64,000 nucleotides of DNA, from NCBI RefSeq assembly GCF_002897375.1, contig NZ_BFAG01000007.1, positions 62,001 to 126,000 on the forward strand, given 5' to 3'. The stretch comes from Deinococcus aerius. GTDB lineage: Bacteria; Deinococcota; Deinococci; Deinococcales; Deinococcaceae. Within the stretch, counting starts at the first letter, position 1; each line of letters starts with the position of its first letter. Both the position numbers and the translations under genes were made by a program. The notes under the pieces are model-generated. The model saw only the letters and a list, made by a program, of their open reading frames with translations. It did not search any database and was not told the DNA's origin. Of this stretch, positions 47,069 to 56,310 are shown in pieces.

Positions 47069-48934
47069 TCAGGGCCAGTAGCGGGTGAGGGCGAAGTCCT
47101 GGTTGCTGTCGTTGCGCAGCCCGGCGGCGACGATGCGGGTGGCGGGAATACGCTCGTCGGGCTGGAGGACCAGCGCCTGCGCCTCGTCCGGCTTGACGCC
47201 GGGGGCCACGGGGGTGACGGTCGTGCCCCCCTGCCCGAAGCCGGTGTCCGGCTGCCCGCCCGCATTCAACCGCGTCACCGCGAAGTTGCTCTGCGAGCCC
47301 ACCCCGTACACCCAGCCCCCCAGCACAATCTTGCCGTCCGTCTGCACGCTCAGCCCGGTCGCGCTGTCCCAGTTGTCCGGGTTGACGGGGATGATCTTCT
47401 TGCCCCCGTCCCCGAAGGAGGGGTCGAGCGCCCCGTTCTCGGTCAGGCGCACGGCGGCGGTGTCGTTCTGGCTCTGCCCGGCGAGCACCAGGCGGTTCTG
47501 GGCGTCCACGGCCAGCGCATTCGCGGTGGCGATGTTGCCGCCGAAGACGCTGCTGACCTTGCCCCCGCTGCCGAAGGAGGCGTCGAGCGCACCCGAGGCC
47601 GTGTAGCGGGCGACCTTGAAATCGCCCTCGCCCCCGGCGGCGACGATCTTGCCCCCTTGCAGCGCGAGGGCGTGGATGGCGTCCGCCGCGCCCCCGGAGG
47701 TCATGGCGGTGGTGACCCGCCCGCCCGTGCCGAAGGTCGCGTCGAGACTTCCCGAGGGGGTGAGGCGGGCCAGGGCGAAGTCCACGCCCGTCGCGTTGCT
47801 GGCGAAGCTGGCCTGTCCGCCGACCACGATGTTCCCGTCCGGCTGCACGAGGAGCGCCGTGGCCCGGTCCCCGCTGCTGTCCGGGAAGGCGGTGACGACC
47901 TTACCCCCCGTCCCGAAGCCCGAGTCCAGGGTGCCGTCCGCCGTCAGCCGGGCCACGCCGAAGCGTTCCTCCCCGGCGGCATTGGTGGCGCCGCCCGCGA
48001 CGACGATCTTCCCATCAGCTTGCACGGCCACGGCACGCGCGATGTCCGACTTACCCGCGAAGTCGATCAGCACCTTGCCTCCGGTGCCGAAGGTGGTGTC
48101 CAGCGCCCCGTCGCGGGTGTAGCGGACCACGCCGAAGTCGTCGGAGGTAGTGCCCCCGGTGCGGCCCGCCACGACCAGCTTGCCGTCGGGCTGGGCGGCC
48201 ATGGCGTAGGGGATGTCCTCGCCCGCGCCCACCGGCGTGACGGCGATCCCGCCCGACCCGAAGGTGGTGTCCAGGCTGCCCGCCGGGCCGCGCACCGTCA
48301 CGGTGATCGTCTTCGTGACCGTGGTTCCCCCCGTGCCCGTCAGCGTCACGGGCGTGGGCTGGGAGTGCGGGGCGTTCGCGGCGGCGCTCACCGTCACGGT
48401 GGCGCTTGTCTGGCCCTCGGGGATGGTGACGGGGGCGGCACTCGCGCCACCCGGCAGCCCGCTGAGGTTCAGGGTCACGGCCCCCGTGAAGCTGCCCTGG
48501 CGCGTCACATTCACCGTAAGGCTGGCGCTCGTCCCAGTGATCACGGGCAGCCGGTCGGCGCTCAGGCTGAGGTCGAAGTTGCCTGCGGGCTGGGCCTGGG
48601 TCACCGTTACGGCCGCGGCGTTGCTGGTGACGCCGTTCGCGCTGGCGGTGATGTTCGCGGTCCCGGCGCTCTGGCCGGTCACGACGCCGCCCGCCACTTT
48701 CGCCACGGTCTCGCTGCTCGACTTCCAGGTGAAGGTGGTGTTCGGCACGACCTGGCCCTGGGCGTCCCTCGCGGTGGCGCTGAGGGTCCTCGCCTCGCCC
48801 ACCTTCACGCTGACGCTTGCGGGGGTGAGTTCGATGGTCTTGATCGTCGTGTCGGGCTGGACCGCGCTGCCGCCGCCGCAGGCCACGAGACTGCCGGACA
48901 GTAGAACCGCGCTGATCAGGGTAAAGCTTCGCAT
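47069..48934 (-). CDS. Delta-60-repeat lipoprotein with Ig-like domain
   Basis: 621 residues from ATG 48934 behind AGGAGG. Lipoprotein signal MRSFTLISAVLLSGSLVAC. An Ig-like BIG2 domain (ELTPASVSVKVGEARTLSAT) is followed by a second beta-sandwich (SLTVNVTRQGSFTGAVTLNL) and about seven delta-60 repeats of the form LDTTFGTGGKV, AVQADGKIVVAG, each near 55 residues. The repeats are thought to form a propeller-like surface structure. Expected at the outer face of the cell envelope. Confidence 0.9.
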   Translation of the reverse strand: MRSFTLISAVLLSGSLVACGGGSAVQPDTTIKTIELTPASVSVKVGEARTLSATARDAQGQVVPNTTFTWKSSSETVAKVAGGVVTGQSAGTANITASANGVTSNAAAVTVTQAQPAGNFDLSLSADRLPVITGTSASLTVNVTRQGSFTGAVTLNLSGLPGGASAAPVTIPEGQTSATVTVSAAANAPHSQPTPVTLTGTGGTTVTKTITVTVRGPAGSLDTTFGSGGIAVTPVGAGEDIPYAMAAQPDGKLVVAGRTGGTTSDDFGVVRYTRDGALDTTFGTGGKVLIDFAGKSDIARAVAVQADGKIVVAGGATNAAGEERFGVARLTADGTLDSGFGTGGKVVTAFPDSSGDRATALLVQPDGNIVVGGQASFASNATGVDFALARLTPSGSLDATFGTGGRVTTAMTSGGAADAIHALALQGGKIVAAGGEGDFKVARYTASGALDASFGSGGKVSSVFGGNIATANALAVDAQNRLVLAGQSQNDTAAVRLTENGALDPSFGDGGKKIIPVNPDNWDSATGLSVQTDGKIVLGGWVYGVGSQSNFAVTRLNAGGQPDTGFGQGGTTVTPVAPGVKPDEAQALVLQPDERIPATRIVAAGLRNDSNQDFALTRYWP

Positions 48935-49167
48935 GGGGAAACCTCCTTGCCGTTTGGCTCCCGCACCGTAGGCAAGGCGGCCTGACTGGGACGTGATTGG
49001 GGAATGCCCCGGCGGGAAGGCAGAGGAGACGGCCCCGCCGGGCAACCCCCCCATCCATTTCCGGTTTGTTGGGGGTCCTCGCCCCACTCAAGGCCGCCCA
49101 GCCGCCCAGTCATCCTGGAATCAGGACCTCTCCTCTACGCTCCGTCCACTGAGGAGATACGCCCCCC

Positions 49168-49210
49168 ATGAAGGCTCCGACCTGGTTCGACCCCTCGCCC
49201 CGTTGCTCTT
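49168..49210 (+). pseudogene. Possible signal-peptide remnant
   Basis: GAGGAG precedes ATG 49168, which opens MKAPTW; a shift of frame gives RPVALALVLPLAA and then TGA, the look of a lipoprotein or Sec signal with its body lost. The convergent oxidoreductase gene begins its 3' end 37 bases on. The evidence is slight. Confidence 0.3.
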
Positions 49211-49246
49211 GCCCTCGTTCTCCCGCTGGCGGCCTGACCGGAAGGG

Positions 49247-49870
49247 TCAGCTCCCCTTACCCAGAGCCTCCCTGGCCTCCCGCCCGGTAAGGTCCCGGTT
49301 ATACAGCGGCGCGCCCGGCTGAAAGCGGGTACTGTCCCGTAGGCTGCCACCGTCCACCGCTGCGAAGCCGAGTTCATCGATCAGCCGCGACACGACCGTC
49401 TTCGCCTCCGGGTCGTCGGCCTCCACGAAGATGGCGCGGCGCTCGTCCGGCCCCTTCGCCGGGTCGCCCTGCTGGGCGAGGTGTTTGAACCAGATCGTGT
49501 TGAAGGCCTTGACCACCCTCACGCCAGGCAGGAGCCGGGCGGTGTACTCGGCCTCCGACCGCCCGCCGAGGTCGATCTGCCCGTCGCGCTGCGGGTAGTA
49601 GTTCGCCGCCGTGACGAGGATTTTTCCGTCGAGTTCGGCGCGCGGCAGCTCGGCCAGCCGCCCGAAAGGAATGGCCTCGATCACGACCTCGCCCTCCCGG
49701 GCCGCGCCCTGCACCGTGACCGCGCGGACGTTTGGGCCGAGGTCCGCCACCAGCTCCCGCAGACTGTCCGGCCCCCGCGAGTTGGCGAGGAAGACCTCGT
49801 GGCCCCGCGCCGAGAGAAGCCGGGCGAGCGTGCCGCCGATGTTCCCCGAACCGATGATGCCGATTCTCAT
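49247..49870 (-). CDS. F420/NADP-dependent oxidoreductase-like Rossmann protein
   Basis: 207 residues. IGIIGSGNIGGTLARLLSAR and VFLANSRGPDSL form the NADP-binding site typical of the coenzyme F420:NADP reductase (NPO) family; VVKAFNTIWFKHL and IFVEADDPEAKTVV follow the family order. In non-methanogens such proteins act on NADP-linked substrates, often not F420. Substrate unknown. It runs opposite to the plus-strand remnant at 49168. Confidence 0.87.
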   Translation of the reverse strand: MRIGIIGSGNIGGTLARLLSARGHEVFLANSRGPDSLRELVADLGPNVRAVTVQGAAREGEVVIEAIPFGRLAELPRAELDGKILVTAANYYPQRDGQIDLGGRSEAEYTARLLPGVRVVKAFNTIWFKHLAQQGDPAKGPDERRAIFVEADDPEAKTVVSRLIDELGFAAVDGGSLRDSTRFQPGAPLYNRDLTGREAREALGKGS

Positions 49871-50138
49871 GGGTCACCCCCGCCCCATCAAACCTCCTGA
49901 TGGGCTTCCGGGAAGGGCAGATCGAACACGTTCCCCGGGCGAAAGCGAGGGAACGAAAGGGAGAACTCAGCCGAAGAGGATACGGTGGTTCATGAGGCCC
50001 GACTGTCTAAGGGGCTGGCGGCTGGCGGTTCCGCCCTTCCCGGTGCCGTTCCCGGGGAGGGCTCTACCTTCACTACCAGCCACTTTTTGCCTTCTCGCTC
50101 CGCTCGGGGCGATGATGCAATCATCACCCGGCAGCTAC
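49871..50138. other. Gap with a short hairpin
   Basis: No gene is seen. GATGATGCAATCATC (50111-50125) is a 6-bp stem with a 3-base loop just after the DUF5872-like gene and may help end its transcript. Confidence 0.4.
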
Positions 50139-50567
50139 TTACTTCCCGCCCTGCTCGCGCTCGAACCGCTCCATCGCGCGGCGGACGGCGGGGGGCCAGT
50201 CCACGTGCTGCTCGCCCTCTTCCGAGCCGTGAACCTTGCTCTGCTCGGCCTCGCGCCGCTCCTCGGGGCTCAGGGCCTCCCAGACGGCTTTGGGGAGGTA
50301 GCGGCTCACGCTCCCCCCGTGGCGGGCATGGTCGTCGCCGTCCACCGTCTGCCAGTCCTCCCCGGTCCAGTGTTCCAGCGAGCGCGCGGCCTCGTCCTTC
50401 TCGCCGATGTAGCCGCCCCCCTGCCCCTCGTACTCGCGGGCGAGCAGTTGGCTCTTGCGGGCGGACCACTGGCCGGGCTTGCCGCCCTTGTCGGAGGCCA
50501 TGATCTCCTCCTTCAGGCGCCCCCGCAGTTCGGGGTCGGTGTACTTCTCCTCGGGCTTTCGGGTCAT
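50139..50567 (-). CDS. DUF5872-like small protein
   Basis: 142 residues from ATG 50567 behind AGGAGGG. The block KYTDPELRGRLKEEIMASDK, GGKPGQWSARKSQLLAREYE, and LEHWTGEDWQT is the DUF5872 pattern; a C-terminal YLPKAVWEALSPEERREAE follows. It is highly charged and soluble with no signal. The family recurs in stress-tolerant bacteria; function unknown. Confidence 0.8.
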   Translation of the reverse strand: MTRKPEEKYTDPELRGRLKEEIMASDKGGKPGQWSARKSQLLAREYEGQGGGYIGEKDEAARSLEHWTGEDWQTVDGDDHARHGGSVSRYLPKAVWEALSPEERREAEQSKVHGSEEGEQHVDWPPAVRRAMERFEREQGGK

Positions 50568-50640
50568 GTGCTTCCCTCCTCGCCCCAGGGTGGGGGAGAG
50601 GCCGGGGGGAGTATGCGGGCGAAGTGCTTGTCTCAAGGCT

Positions 50641-51711
50641 TCATGAGGGGACCAGGGGCTCGGGCCGCCCGCCTCCCCGCCGAGTCAGGTTAAGGACGCT
50701 GACCCCCAGCAGCCGCACGCCCCGCCCGGCCAGCACCTCCGGCGTGAGGAGACTGGAGGCGAGGTTCGTCAGGTCCTCGGCCCGACTTAATGGGCGGTCC
50801 ACCGTCTTGCGCCGCGTCACCGGCGTCCAGTCCTCGTACCGGAGCTTCAGGACCACGGTACGGCCCACGTAGCCCCGTTTGGAGAGCCGCGCCTCGACCT
50901 CCGCGGTGATGCCCGGCAGCTCGGCGAGCAGGGCCTGGCGTGTGGTCAGGTCCCGGTCGAAGGTCCGCTCCACCCCGATGGTCTGCGGCTCCCGGTGCGC
51001 CTCGACGGGCCGCTCGTCCACCCCGCGCGCCAGGCCGTGCAGCCGGGGGGCAAGTTTGCCCGGACCCAGGATGGCGTGGAGGTCGGGCAGGGACTGCGCC
51101 CGGAGGTCCGCTCCCGTCCTGACGCCGTGCGCCCGCAGCTTCCCCGCGATCACCGGACCCACCCCGTAGAACTCCTCAACGGGTAACCCTGCGAGCAGGG
51201 CCTCCACCTCCTCGGGTCGGATAACGGTCAACCCGTCCGGCTTGTGCATCCCGCTGGCGAGCTTGGCGAGGAATTTGTTCACCGACACCCCGGCGGAGGC
51301 GGTGAGGCGCGTCTCGTTCAGGATGTCCGCCTTGATGGCCCGGGCGAGGCTCTCGGCGTCGGCCAACGTCCGGTCCTCCCCCGTCACGTCCAGGTACGCC
51401 TCGTCCAGCGCCAGGGGCTCGATCACGTCCGTGTAGCGGGCGAAGACCTCGTGAAGCTCGGCGGAGACGGCGCGGTACAGGTCCATCCGTTGCGGGATGA
51501 GCACGAGGTCCGGGCAGCGCGCGACGGCGTGGTGAACGGGCATGGCGCTGCGGACGCCGAACCTGCGGGCGACGTAGTTGGCGGTCATCACCGCCCCCTT
51601 GCGGGCGGTGGCGATCACGCCGACGGGCTTGTCAGCGACTTCTGGCCGGTCGCGCACTTCGATGGAGGCGTAGAAGGCGTCCATATCCACGTGCACGATC
51701 AGGCGGGCCAT
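50641..51711 (-). CDS. dinB: DNA polymerase IV
   Basis: 356 residues, full Y-family length. HVDMDAFYASIE holds the first metal ligand D9, LALDEAYLDV gives D103 and E104, and VSVNKFLAKLASGMHKPDGL and the FYGVGPVIAGKL helix-hairpin-helix follow. It performs translesion synthesis past damaged bases and lacks proofreading. No beta-clamp motif is obvious at the C-terminus. It is the last recognised DNA-repair gene in the window. Confidence 0.95.
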   Translation of the reverse strand: MARLIVHVDMDAFYASIEVRDRPEVADKPVGVIATARKGAVMTANYVARRFGVRSAMPVHHAVARCPDLVLIPQRMDLYRAVSAELHEVFARYTDVIEPLALDEAYLDVTGEDRTLADAESLARAIKADILNETRLTASAGVSVNKFLAKLASGMHKPDGLTVIRPEEVEALLAGLPVEEFYGVGPVIAGKLRAHGVRTGADLRAQSLPDLHAILGPGKLAPRLHGLARGVDERPVEAHREPQTIGVERTFDRDLTTRQALLAELPGITAEVEARLSKRGYVGRTVVLKLRYEDWTPVTRRKTVDRPLSRAEDLTNLASSLLTPEVLAGRGVRLLGVSVLNLTRRGGGRPEPLVPS

Positions 51712-51712
51712 A

Positions 51713-51727
51713 GGGGGAGTGTCCCCC
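51713..51727. terminator. Short hairpin between APC permease and dinB genes
   Basis: GGGGGA, GTG, TCCCCC forms a 6-bp stem with a 3-base loop between the end of the APC permease gene and dinB. No T-run; a weak terminator or leader structure of dinB. Confidence 0.35.
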
Positions 51728-51791
51728 GGCGGGGAGGGCCGGGGGAGTGCGGGAGCTTACAGGTGTGGACCCGGGTGGAAGAAGCGCCCCC

Positions 51792-53210
51792 TCAGTCCCC
51801 CAGGGACAGCCCGGCGGCCCCCTCCGGCGGGGCGTCCGGTGCCCCCCGCTTGAACAGCGCCGTGGTGACGAGGAACGCGGCGGGCGCGGACAGGAGCAGC
51901 GGCACGGCGAGCCGCAGGAAGCCCGCACCCTCGTCCCGGATGGTTGTGACTACGGCCAGCACGATGATGAGGGCAGGGAGGAGCGCGACCCCCACCACCC
52001 CCGGCAGGCCTCCCGGGATGCGGAAGGGACGGCTCAGCCCCGGCTCCCGCACCCGCAGGGCGATCAGGGCCGCGAATTGCAGGAGCAGGCTCACCCCGTA
52101 CAGCAGCACGGTCGTCACCGCGAGCGTCTGGAACGGCCCCAGCGCGAGCACCGCGTAGATGGCCGAGCAGACCATGATGGACACCGCTGGGGTGCCGAAG
52201 CGGGGATGCCGCGCCACGACGGCGGCGGGCAGGTAGCGGTCGGCGGCGAGGACGAAGGGCAGGCGGCTGTTGGAGAGCACCATCGCGCCAAACAGCCCCG
52301 CCGCGCAGAACATGCCGCCCACCGCGACCCAGATGCCCAGCCACCGCCCACCGATGGCCGTGGCGAGTTCGGGGAAGAACACCGTGTCGCCCCACTTCGT
52401 GTAGTCCACGCCCGCCGTCAGGCCCGCGAGGACCGGCAGCAGGTACGCGAAGATCACCAGCGGCACCGCGATCAGCATGGCGCGCGGGATGACCTTCAGC
52501 GGCCGCTCGATCTCGCCCAGCACGGTGCTGATGCCGTCCCAGCCCAGGAAGTTGTACATCACGATAAAGAGGCCCAGCCCGAAGGCCCCGAAGACTCCCG
52601 TGTCGGGCGGCGTCAGCGGTTGCCAGAAGGGGGTGGGGTGCGCCGCCCAGCGCACCGCGGCGAGCACGAACATCGTGATGAAGGGGGCGAAGACCATGGC
52701 CGCGAAGACCTTGCTGCTGTCGCCCACCGCCTTGGCGCCCCGGATGTTCAGCCGCGCGAAGCCCACGATCAGGAGGACGGCGACCGCCCAGCGCACGAGC
52801 GGGTAGTCGTCGAGCACCGTCACCCCGAAGGCCAGCCGCAGGAAGCTGCTCGTGTAGTCGGTGAACAGGGCGCTGAAGCTCGCCGCGATCACCAGGCCGT
52901 ACAGCCAGCTCGTCCACCCCTGCACGAAGCCCCAGAACCGGCCCAGGGCCCGCTTGACCCACACGTAGTACCCGCCCTCGACGGGCATGGCGGTGGAGAG
53001 TTCGGTGACCATGAGGACGGTCGGGATGCTCCAGATGAAGGGCGTGATGAGGATCAGCGCAAGCGCCATGCCGGGTGCGCTGCCGCTGATCAGCCCCTCG
53101 ATGCCGAACGCACCCCCCGCCACGGTGAAATAGATGACCATGACAACGCCCCAGAGGCCGAGTTTGGGGCGTGCCGGGGCGGAAGGGGGGGAGCCGGGAG
53201 AATTCGTCAT
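51792..53210 (-). CDS. APC-family amino acid / polyamine permease
   Basis: 472 residues from ATG 53210 with about twelve membrane segments. LWGVVMVIYFTVAGGAFGIE is the first helix with the APC G-G-x-x-G-I element, and MPVEGGYYVWVKRALGRFWG is the conserved second block. It is divergent from pucR and shares a 163-base promoter region with it. The neighbours argue for import of an amine or amino acid that becomes the substrate of the aminotransferases downstream. Confidence 0.92.
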   Translation of the reverse strand: MTNSPGSPPSAPARPKLGLWGVVMVIYFTVAGGAFGIEGLISGSAPGMALALILITPFIWSIPTVLMVTELSTAMPVEGGYYVWVKRALGRFWGFVQGWTSWLYGLVIAASFSALFTDYTSSFLRLAFGVTVLDDYPLVRWAVAVLLIVGFARLNIRGAKAVGDSSKVFAAMVFAPFITMFVLAAVRWAAHPTPFWQPLTPPDTGVFGAFGLGLFIVMYNFLGWDGISTVLGEIERPLKVIPRAMLIAVPLVIFAYLLPVLAGLTAGVDYTKWGDTVFFPELATAIGGRWLGIWVAVGGMFCAAGLFGAMVLSNSRLPFVLAADRYLPAAVVARHPRFGTPAVSIMVCSAIYAVLALGPFQTLAVTTVLLYGVSLLLQFAALIALRVREPGLSRPFRIPGGLPGVVGVALLPALIIVLAVVTTIRDEGAGFLRLAVPLLLSAPAAFLVTTALFKRGAPDAPPEGAAGLSLGD

Positions 53211-53291
53211 GTCAACCTCGCGCGGGGGAGAGGGGCGTGGCACCTGGTTCTGGAAATGAAGCTCATCCTAAAAGGGACGCACCATTCCCGC

Positions 53292-53365
53292 CCTGTGGGG
53301 GTGACACGAAGTCCGGCGCGGCGGGTTGGTGCCTCCCCACAACACCCCTATCCTGTGGGCGTGAC
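53292..53365. promoter_or_regulatory. apc-pucR divergent regulatory region
   Basis: It contains a direct repeat CCTGTGGGGGTGAC (53292-53305) and CCTGTGGGCGTGAC (53352-53365) 60 bases apart. Between them lies TTGGTGCCTCCCCACAA (53326-53342), whose reverse complement agrees at 15 of 17 bases with 54895-54911. A likely PucR binding region. Confidence 0.55.
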
Positions 53366-53373
53366 GGGGGAAG

Positions 53374-54888
53374 ATGAGGGTCGCTGATCTGCTGGCGCTG
53401 CCGGTGTGTGCCCAGGCGCGGGTGGTGGTGCCGGGGGTGGACCTGACGCGCGAGGTGCGGCTGGCCCACGTGGTGGACGTGCCCGACGCCCAGCGATGGG
53501 TGCGCCCCGACATCCTGCTCCTCACGACCGGGCTCTCCTGGCCGCGCGAGCCGGGGGCGCTCACCCGGCTGGGCGAGGACCTCGCGCGGCACCGCCCGGC
53601 GGCGGTCGTGCTCGCCGTGCCGCACTTCTTCCCGGCCTTCCCGCCGGAGGTCGCCGGGGCCCTCGCCGCACGCGGCATCCCCGCCCTGGAGCTGCCCTGG
53701 GACGTGCCCTTCGCGGCGGTGGTGCAGTCGGCCCACGAGTTCATCCTGCGCGCCCAGGCGGGGGTGCTGGAGCGCAGCGAGGCGATCCACCGGGCGCTCA
53801 CCCGCGCGGCGCTGAGCGGCAGCCTGGCGGACGTGGCGGCCACCCTCTCGGCGCAGCTCGGGCGGCCTGCCGCGCTCCTCGACGCGGGGGGACACGCCCT
53901 GACGCCGGGCCCGGCCCCCGACCCCACCGCCGCGCGGCAGGCCCTCGAACGCCCCGGGAGCGGGCCGCGTCCGCTCGCGGGGGGCACCCTCGTGCCGGTG
54001 CTGCTGCGCGGGTCGCGCGAGGGGGGCGTGTGGGTGGAGGGCGCGGGCGACCTGGAGGTGCGCTCGGCGGAACACGCCGCCACCGTCGCCGCCCTGCTGC
54101 TCCTCGCCCAGCGGGACCTGGAGGTGCGCGAGGCGCGGCTGGGCTACGCCTTCGTGGACACGCTGCTCGAGGGCCGCTTCAGCGCCGACTCCACCGCCCA
54201 GGAGCGGGCGCGGCGCCTGGGCTTCGACCCCGCCGGAAGCTACCGGGTCGCCCTCCTCGTCCTCGACGCGCCCCTGCCCCTCTCCCCGGAGGGCTTCGCC
54301 CGGCGCGAGCGGGCCGCCGGACGGGTCCGCGAGGTCCTGACCTCCCTGGGCGCCGCCCCCCTCGTCAGCGTCAGCCTCAACCACGTCTGGTTCCTGCTGC
54401 CCGAGCGGGTGAGCCCCGGGCAGGTGTGGGCGTGGGCGCGGCTGGGCTGGGAGGCCGAGGACGGGGACCCGTCCCCCGGCGGCATGGTGTACGGGCGGGC
54501 TCGGTCTGGCGCGGACGGGGTGGCGCAGGGCCGCGCGGAGGTGCTGACCCTGGCGGCCTATGCCCGGCCCGGAGAGCTGCGGTCCTACGCGGAGGTGCTG
54601 GTCCCAAGGGCCCTCAGCGGCGACCGCGACGCCCAGGCTGACCTCGTGGGGAGCCTCCTTTCCCCCCTGCGTGCGGCGCGCGGCGGGGAGGCTTTGATCA
54701 CCACCGTGCGGGCCCTGTGCGACACGGGCTTCGCTCAGAGTGAGGCCGCCGCCCGGCTGGGCATCCACGGCAATACCCTGCGCTACCGCATGGACCGGGT
54801 GGAGACCCTGACGGGCCGCCCCCTGGACGACCCCGCCACCCGCTCGCTGTGGTGGCTGGCCCTGCAACTCGACGCCCTGACGGCATAG
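53374..54888 (+). CDS. PucR-family transcriptional regulator
   Basis: 504 residues from ATG 53374 behind GGGGGA. The N-terminal PucR domain shows VRPDILLLTTGLSWP and AHVVDVPDAQRW, a GGDEF-like middle region follows, and the C-terminal helix-turn-helix is GFAQSEAAARLGIHGNTLRYRMDRVE. Members activate purine, amine or GABA catabolism genes in response to the substrate. It lies between a divergent APC permease and the aminotransferase operon, and probably controls both. Confidence 0.92.
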   Translation: MRVADLLALPVCAQARVVVPGVDLTREVRLAHVVDVPDAQRWVRPDILLLTTGLSWPREPGALTRLGEDLARHRPAAVVLAVPHFFPAFPPEVAGALAARGIPALELPWDVPFAAVVQSAHEFILRAQAGVLERSEAIHRALTRAALSGSLADVAATLSAQLGRPAALLDAGGHALTPGPAPDPTAARQALERPGSGPRPLAGGTLVPVLLRGSREGGVWVEGAGDLEVRSAEHAATVAALLLLAQRDLEVREARLGYAFVDTLLEGRFSADSTAQERARRLGFDPAGSYRVALLVLDAPLPLSPEGFARRERAAGRVREVLTSLGAAPLVSVSLNHVWFLLPERVSPGQVWAWARLGWEAEDGDPSPGGMVYGRARSGADGVAQGRAEVLTLAAYARPGELRSYAEVLVPRALSGDRDAQADLVGSLLSPLRAARGGEALITTVRALCDTGFAQSEAAARLGIHGNTLRYRMDRVETLTGRPLDDPATRSLWWLALQLDALTA

Positions 54889-54894
54889 GGATGG

Positions 54895-54911
54895 TTGTGG
54901 GGAGGAAACAA
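54895..54911 (+). promoter_or_regulatory. Putative PucR site before the aminotransferase gene
   Basis: TTGTGGGGAGGAAACAA, with TTGT and ACAA ends as a 4-bp inverted repeat, lies just after the pucR stop codon and 81 bases before the aminotransferase ATG. It matches the site at 53326-53342. Confidence 0.55.
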
Positions 54912-54991
54912 CAAACGCCCGTCTCCCTTGGCCTCCCTCCACCATGCTGCTCCCTTCTCCGGTGACTACCCTGACGGCACAGGAGGAAGAC

Positions 54992-56287
54992 ATGACCATT
55001 TCGCCGTCCAGAACGGACGAGCTTCTGGCCCTGCGTCTGTCCGAGGTCCCGCGCGGGGTGAGTAACGGCCACCCGATCATCGCCGCGCGGGCCGAGGGCG
55101 TACGGCTGTGGGACGTGGAAGGCCGCGTCTACCACGACTGGGTGGGCGGCATCGGCGTGCTGAACGTGGGGCACAACCACCCGAGGGTGGTGGAGGCCGT
55201 GCGGGCACAACTCGAACAGGTGACCCACACCAGTTTCCAGGTCGCCATGTACGAGCCCTACCTGCGGCTGGCCGCGCGGCTGAACGCGCTCTTCCCGGGC
55301 GAGCGCCCCGCCAAGACCATCTTCTTCACGACGGGCGCGGAGGCCACCGAGAACGCCATCAAGATCGCGCGGAGTTACACCGGGCGGCCCGCCGTCCTCT
55401 CCTTCACCCACTCCTTCCACGGGCGCACCCTGCTCGGCATGACGCTGACCGGCAAGAAGGGCTACTACGCGCAGAACTTCGGCCCCTTCGCCCCCGACGT
55501 GTACCACGCGCCCTTCCCGTACGAGTACCGGGGGGTGAGCGTGGAGGCCGCATTGGAGGGGCTGCACGAGCTGTTCCGCACGACCGTGGACTCCTCGCGC
55601 GTCGCCGCGATCATCCTCGAACCCGTGCTGGGGGAGGGCGGCTTCCTGCCCGCGCCGCCCGCCTTCCTGCGCGCCCTGCGGGACGTGTGTGACGAGCACG
55701 GCATCGTCTTCATTGCGGACGAGATTCAGAGCGGGATGGGCCGAACGGGGAGCCTCTGGGCCATCGAGGGGAGCGGCGTGAAGCCTGACCTCCTGACCTT
55801 CGCCAAGAGCATCGGCGGCGGGCTGCCCATCAGCGGCGTGACGGGCCGGGCGGAGATCATGGACGCGCCCGCGCCCGGCGGCCTGGGCGGCACCTATGCG
55901 GGCAATCCCCTCGCCTGCGCGGCGGGCCTCGCGGTCCTCGACCTCTTCGAGGACGGCTCGCTCCTCGCGCACGCCCGGCATGTCGGCGAGCGGCTGCACG
56001 CGGCCTTCCGCGACCTCCAGGCCGAAGTGCCCGGCATCGGCGACGTGCGCGGCCTCGGCCCGATGGTGGCGATGGAGTTCGTGAAGGACGGTGAGACGAA
56101 GACGCCCGACCCCGAGATGGCAACCCGCGTCGTCGAGGCCGCCCGCCGCCGGGGCCTGCTCCTCCTGAAGGCCGGAATGTACGCCAGCGTCATCCGCGTC
56201 CTCGTGCCCCTCACCGTCACCGACGAGGAACTGGACGAGGGGCTGGAGATGCTGCGTGGGGCGGTGTGGGAGGCGGCGCAGGGGTAG
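54992..56287 (+). CDS. Class III aminotransferase, GabT-like 1
   Basis: 431 residues from ATG 54992 with AGGAGG upstream. PLP Lys is K272 in LTFAKSIGGGLP; the cofactor-binding FFTTGAEATENAIKIARSYT and the D of FIADEIQSGMGRTG are in place. It would transfer the amino group of GABA or a related omega-amino acid to 2-oxoglutarate, giving a semialdehyde for the dehydrogenase at 60057. Distinct from its neighbour at 56478, so the two may differ in substrate. Confidence 0.92.
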   Translation: MTISPSRTDELLALRLSEVPRGVSNGHPIIAARAEGVRLWDVEGRVYHDWVGGIGVLNVGHNHPRVVEAVRAQLEQVTHTSFQVAMYEPYLRLAARLNALFPGERPAKTIFFTTGAEATENAIKIARSYTGRPAVLSFTHSFHGRTLLGMTLTGKKGYYAQNFGPFAPDVYHAPFPYEYRGVSVEAALEGLHELFRTTVDSSRVAAIILEPVLGEGGFLPAPPAFLRALRDVCDEHGIVFIADEIQSGMGRTGSLWAIEGSGVKPDLLTFAKSIGGGLPISGVTGRAEIMDAPAPGGLGGTYAGNPLACAAGLAVLDLFEDGSLLAHARHVGERLHAAFRDLQAEVPGIGDVRGLGPMVAMEFVKDGETKTPDPEMATRVVEAARRRGLLLLKAGMYASVIRVLVPLTVTDEELDEGLEMLRGAVWEAAQG

Positions 56288-56310
56288 TGCCTGGCGCTCG
56301 CTGCGTTTTG

